Notes under the pieces: model-generated
Database searches by the model: none
What the model was told of the DNA's origin: nothing
The model's input: the letters and a program-made list of their open reading frames with translations, nothing else
Shown here: piece by piece, positions 63,929-64,000 of the stretch
How the letters are laid out: each line of letters starts with the position of its first letter
How positions within the stretch are numbered: position 1 is the first letter of the stretch
Translations under genes and position numbers: made by a program
Source: Gordonia pseudamarae
GTDB taxonomy: Bacteria; Actinomycetota; Actinomycetes; Mycobacteriales; Mycobacteriaceae
DNA: 64,000 nucleotides
Assembly: GCF_025273675.1 (NCBI RefSeq)
Contig: NZ_CP045809.1
Span: forward strand, 5,022,001-5,086,000
Direction of reading: 5' to 3'

Positions 63929-64000
63929 CGTGACCACCCCGGACTGTCTACGGGCATCGTGGCCGTGTCCCTCCGTAGGCATGAGCAATGTGACGTGAGT

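Noticed and set aside
1..64000. tRNA or rRNA genes
   Set aside because: Gaps between genes were read for cloverleaf-type stems and the TTCGA-containing T-loop with a matching acceptor; GGTTTCGAGGC copies resemble a T-arm but lack the rest of a tRNA. A tRNAscan run would be decisive.

Overview
The window is GC-rich actinobacterial DNA. The gene content and order point to the Mycobacteriales, most likely Gordonia or a close relative. From about 10.2 kb to 57 kb the order follows, with insertions, what I remember of the Mycobacterium tuberculosis Rv3813c-Rv3859c stretch: HAD hydrolase, acyltransferase, namH, serS, septum-formation protein, minimal zincin, histidine phosphatase, pheA, DUF2470 protein, LCP protein, bfrB, glpQ, sodA, EspR-like regulator, rraA, gltD and gltB. 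NamH (N-glycolylation of muramic acid) also fits this order.

Layout. 1-10.1 kb is an accessory island. It holds a three-gene toxin-antitoxin operon, an IS21-family element missing one end, an intact IS256-family element, an IS982-family transposase cut off by the IS256, and a locus of small exported MmpS-like proteins. That locus is two copies of a soluble/membrane-anchored gene pair flanking a second toxin-antitoxin pair, a siderophore-interacting protein and a further secreted paralogue. 10.2-28 kb is core: envelope and peptidoglycan genes, serS, pheA, and an iron-storage segment with DtxR/IdeR-type operators before the DUF2470 gene and before ferritin. 29.4-29.8 kb is a non-coding, relatively AT-rich island with three perfect DnaA boxes, several near-matches and iteron-like repeats. 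29.8-38.9 kb holds sppA, an AlkZ-like protein, msrA, a manganese-type sodA, an ECF transporter with fused ATPases, and a GDT1/TMEM165-type transporter gene whose -10 lies inside a palindromic DtxR-family operator.

38.8-42.8 kb holds a compact operon (EspR-like HTH regulator, ImmA/IrrE peptidase, seven-segment membrane protein) facing a low-complexity surface stalk protein. 42.7-48 kb holds a RecB-like protein, a coiled DUF6474 protein, a succinic semialdehyde dehydrogenase, rraA and an S4 protein. 48.6-57.2 kb holds a receptor Ser/Thr kinase and the glutamate synthase genes. 57.8-64 kb holds an alpha/beta hydrolase and a branched-chain-amino-acid-type ABC system whose two permeases and one ATPase are a single polypeptide.

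How genes work together: IdeR-type boxes link the DUF2470 protein and ferritin, and a related box links the putative Mn exporter, in a window that also encodes a Mn-type superoxide dismutase and a siderophore-interacting reductase. Several genes have a -10-like hexamer 6-7 bases before the start codon and no Shine-Dalgarno, which suggests leaderless transcripts. I found no tRNA, rRNA or CRISPR array.
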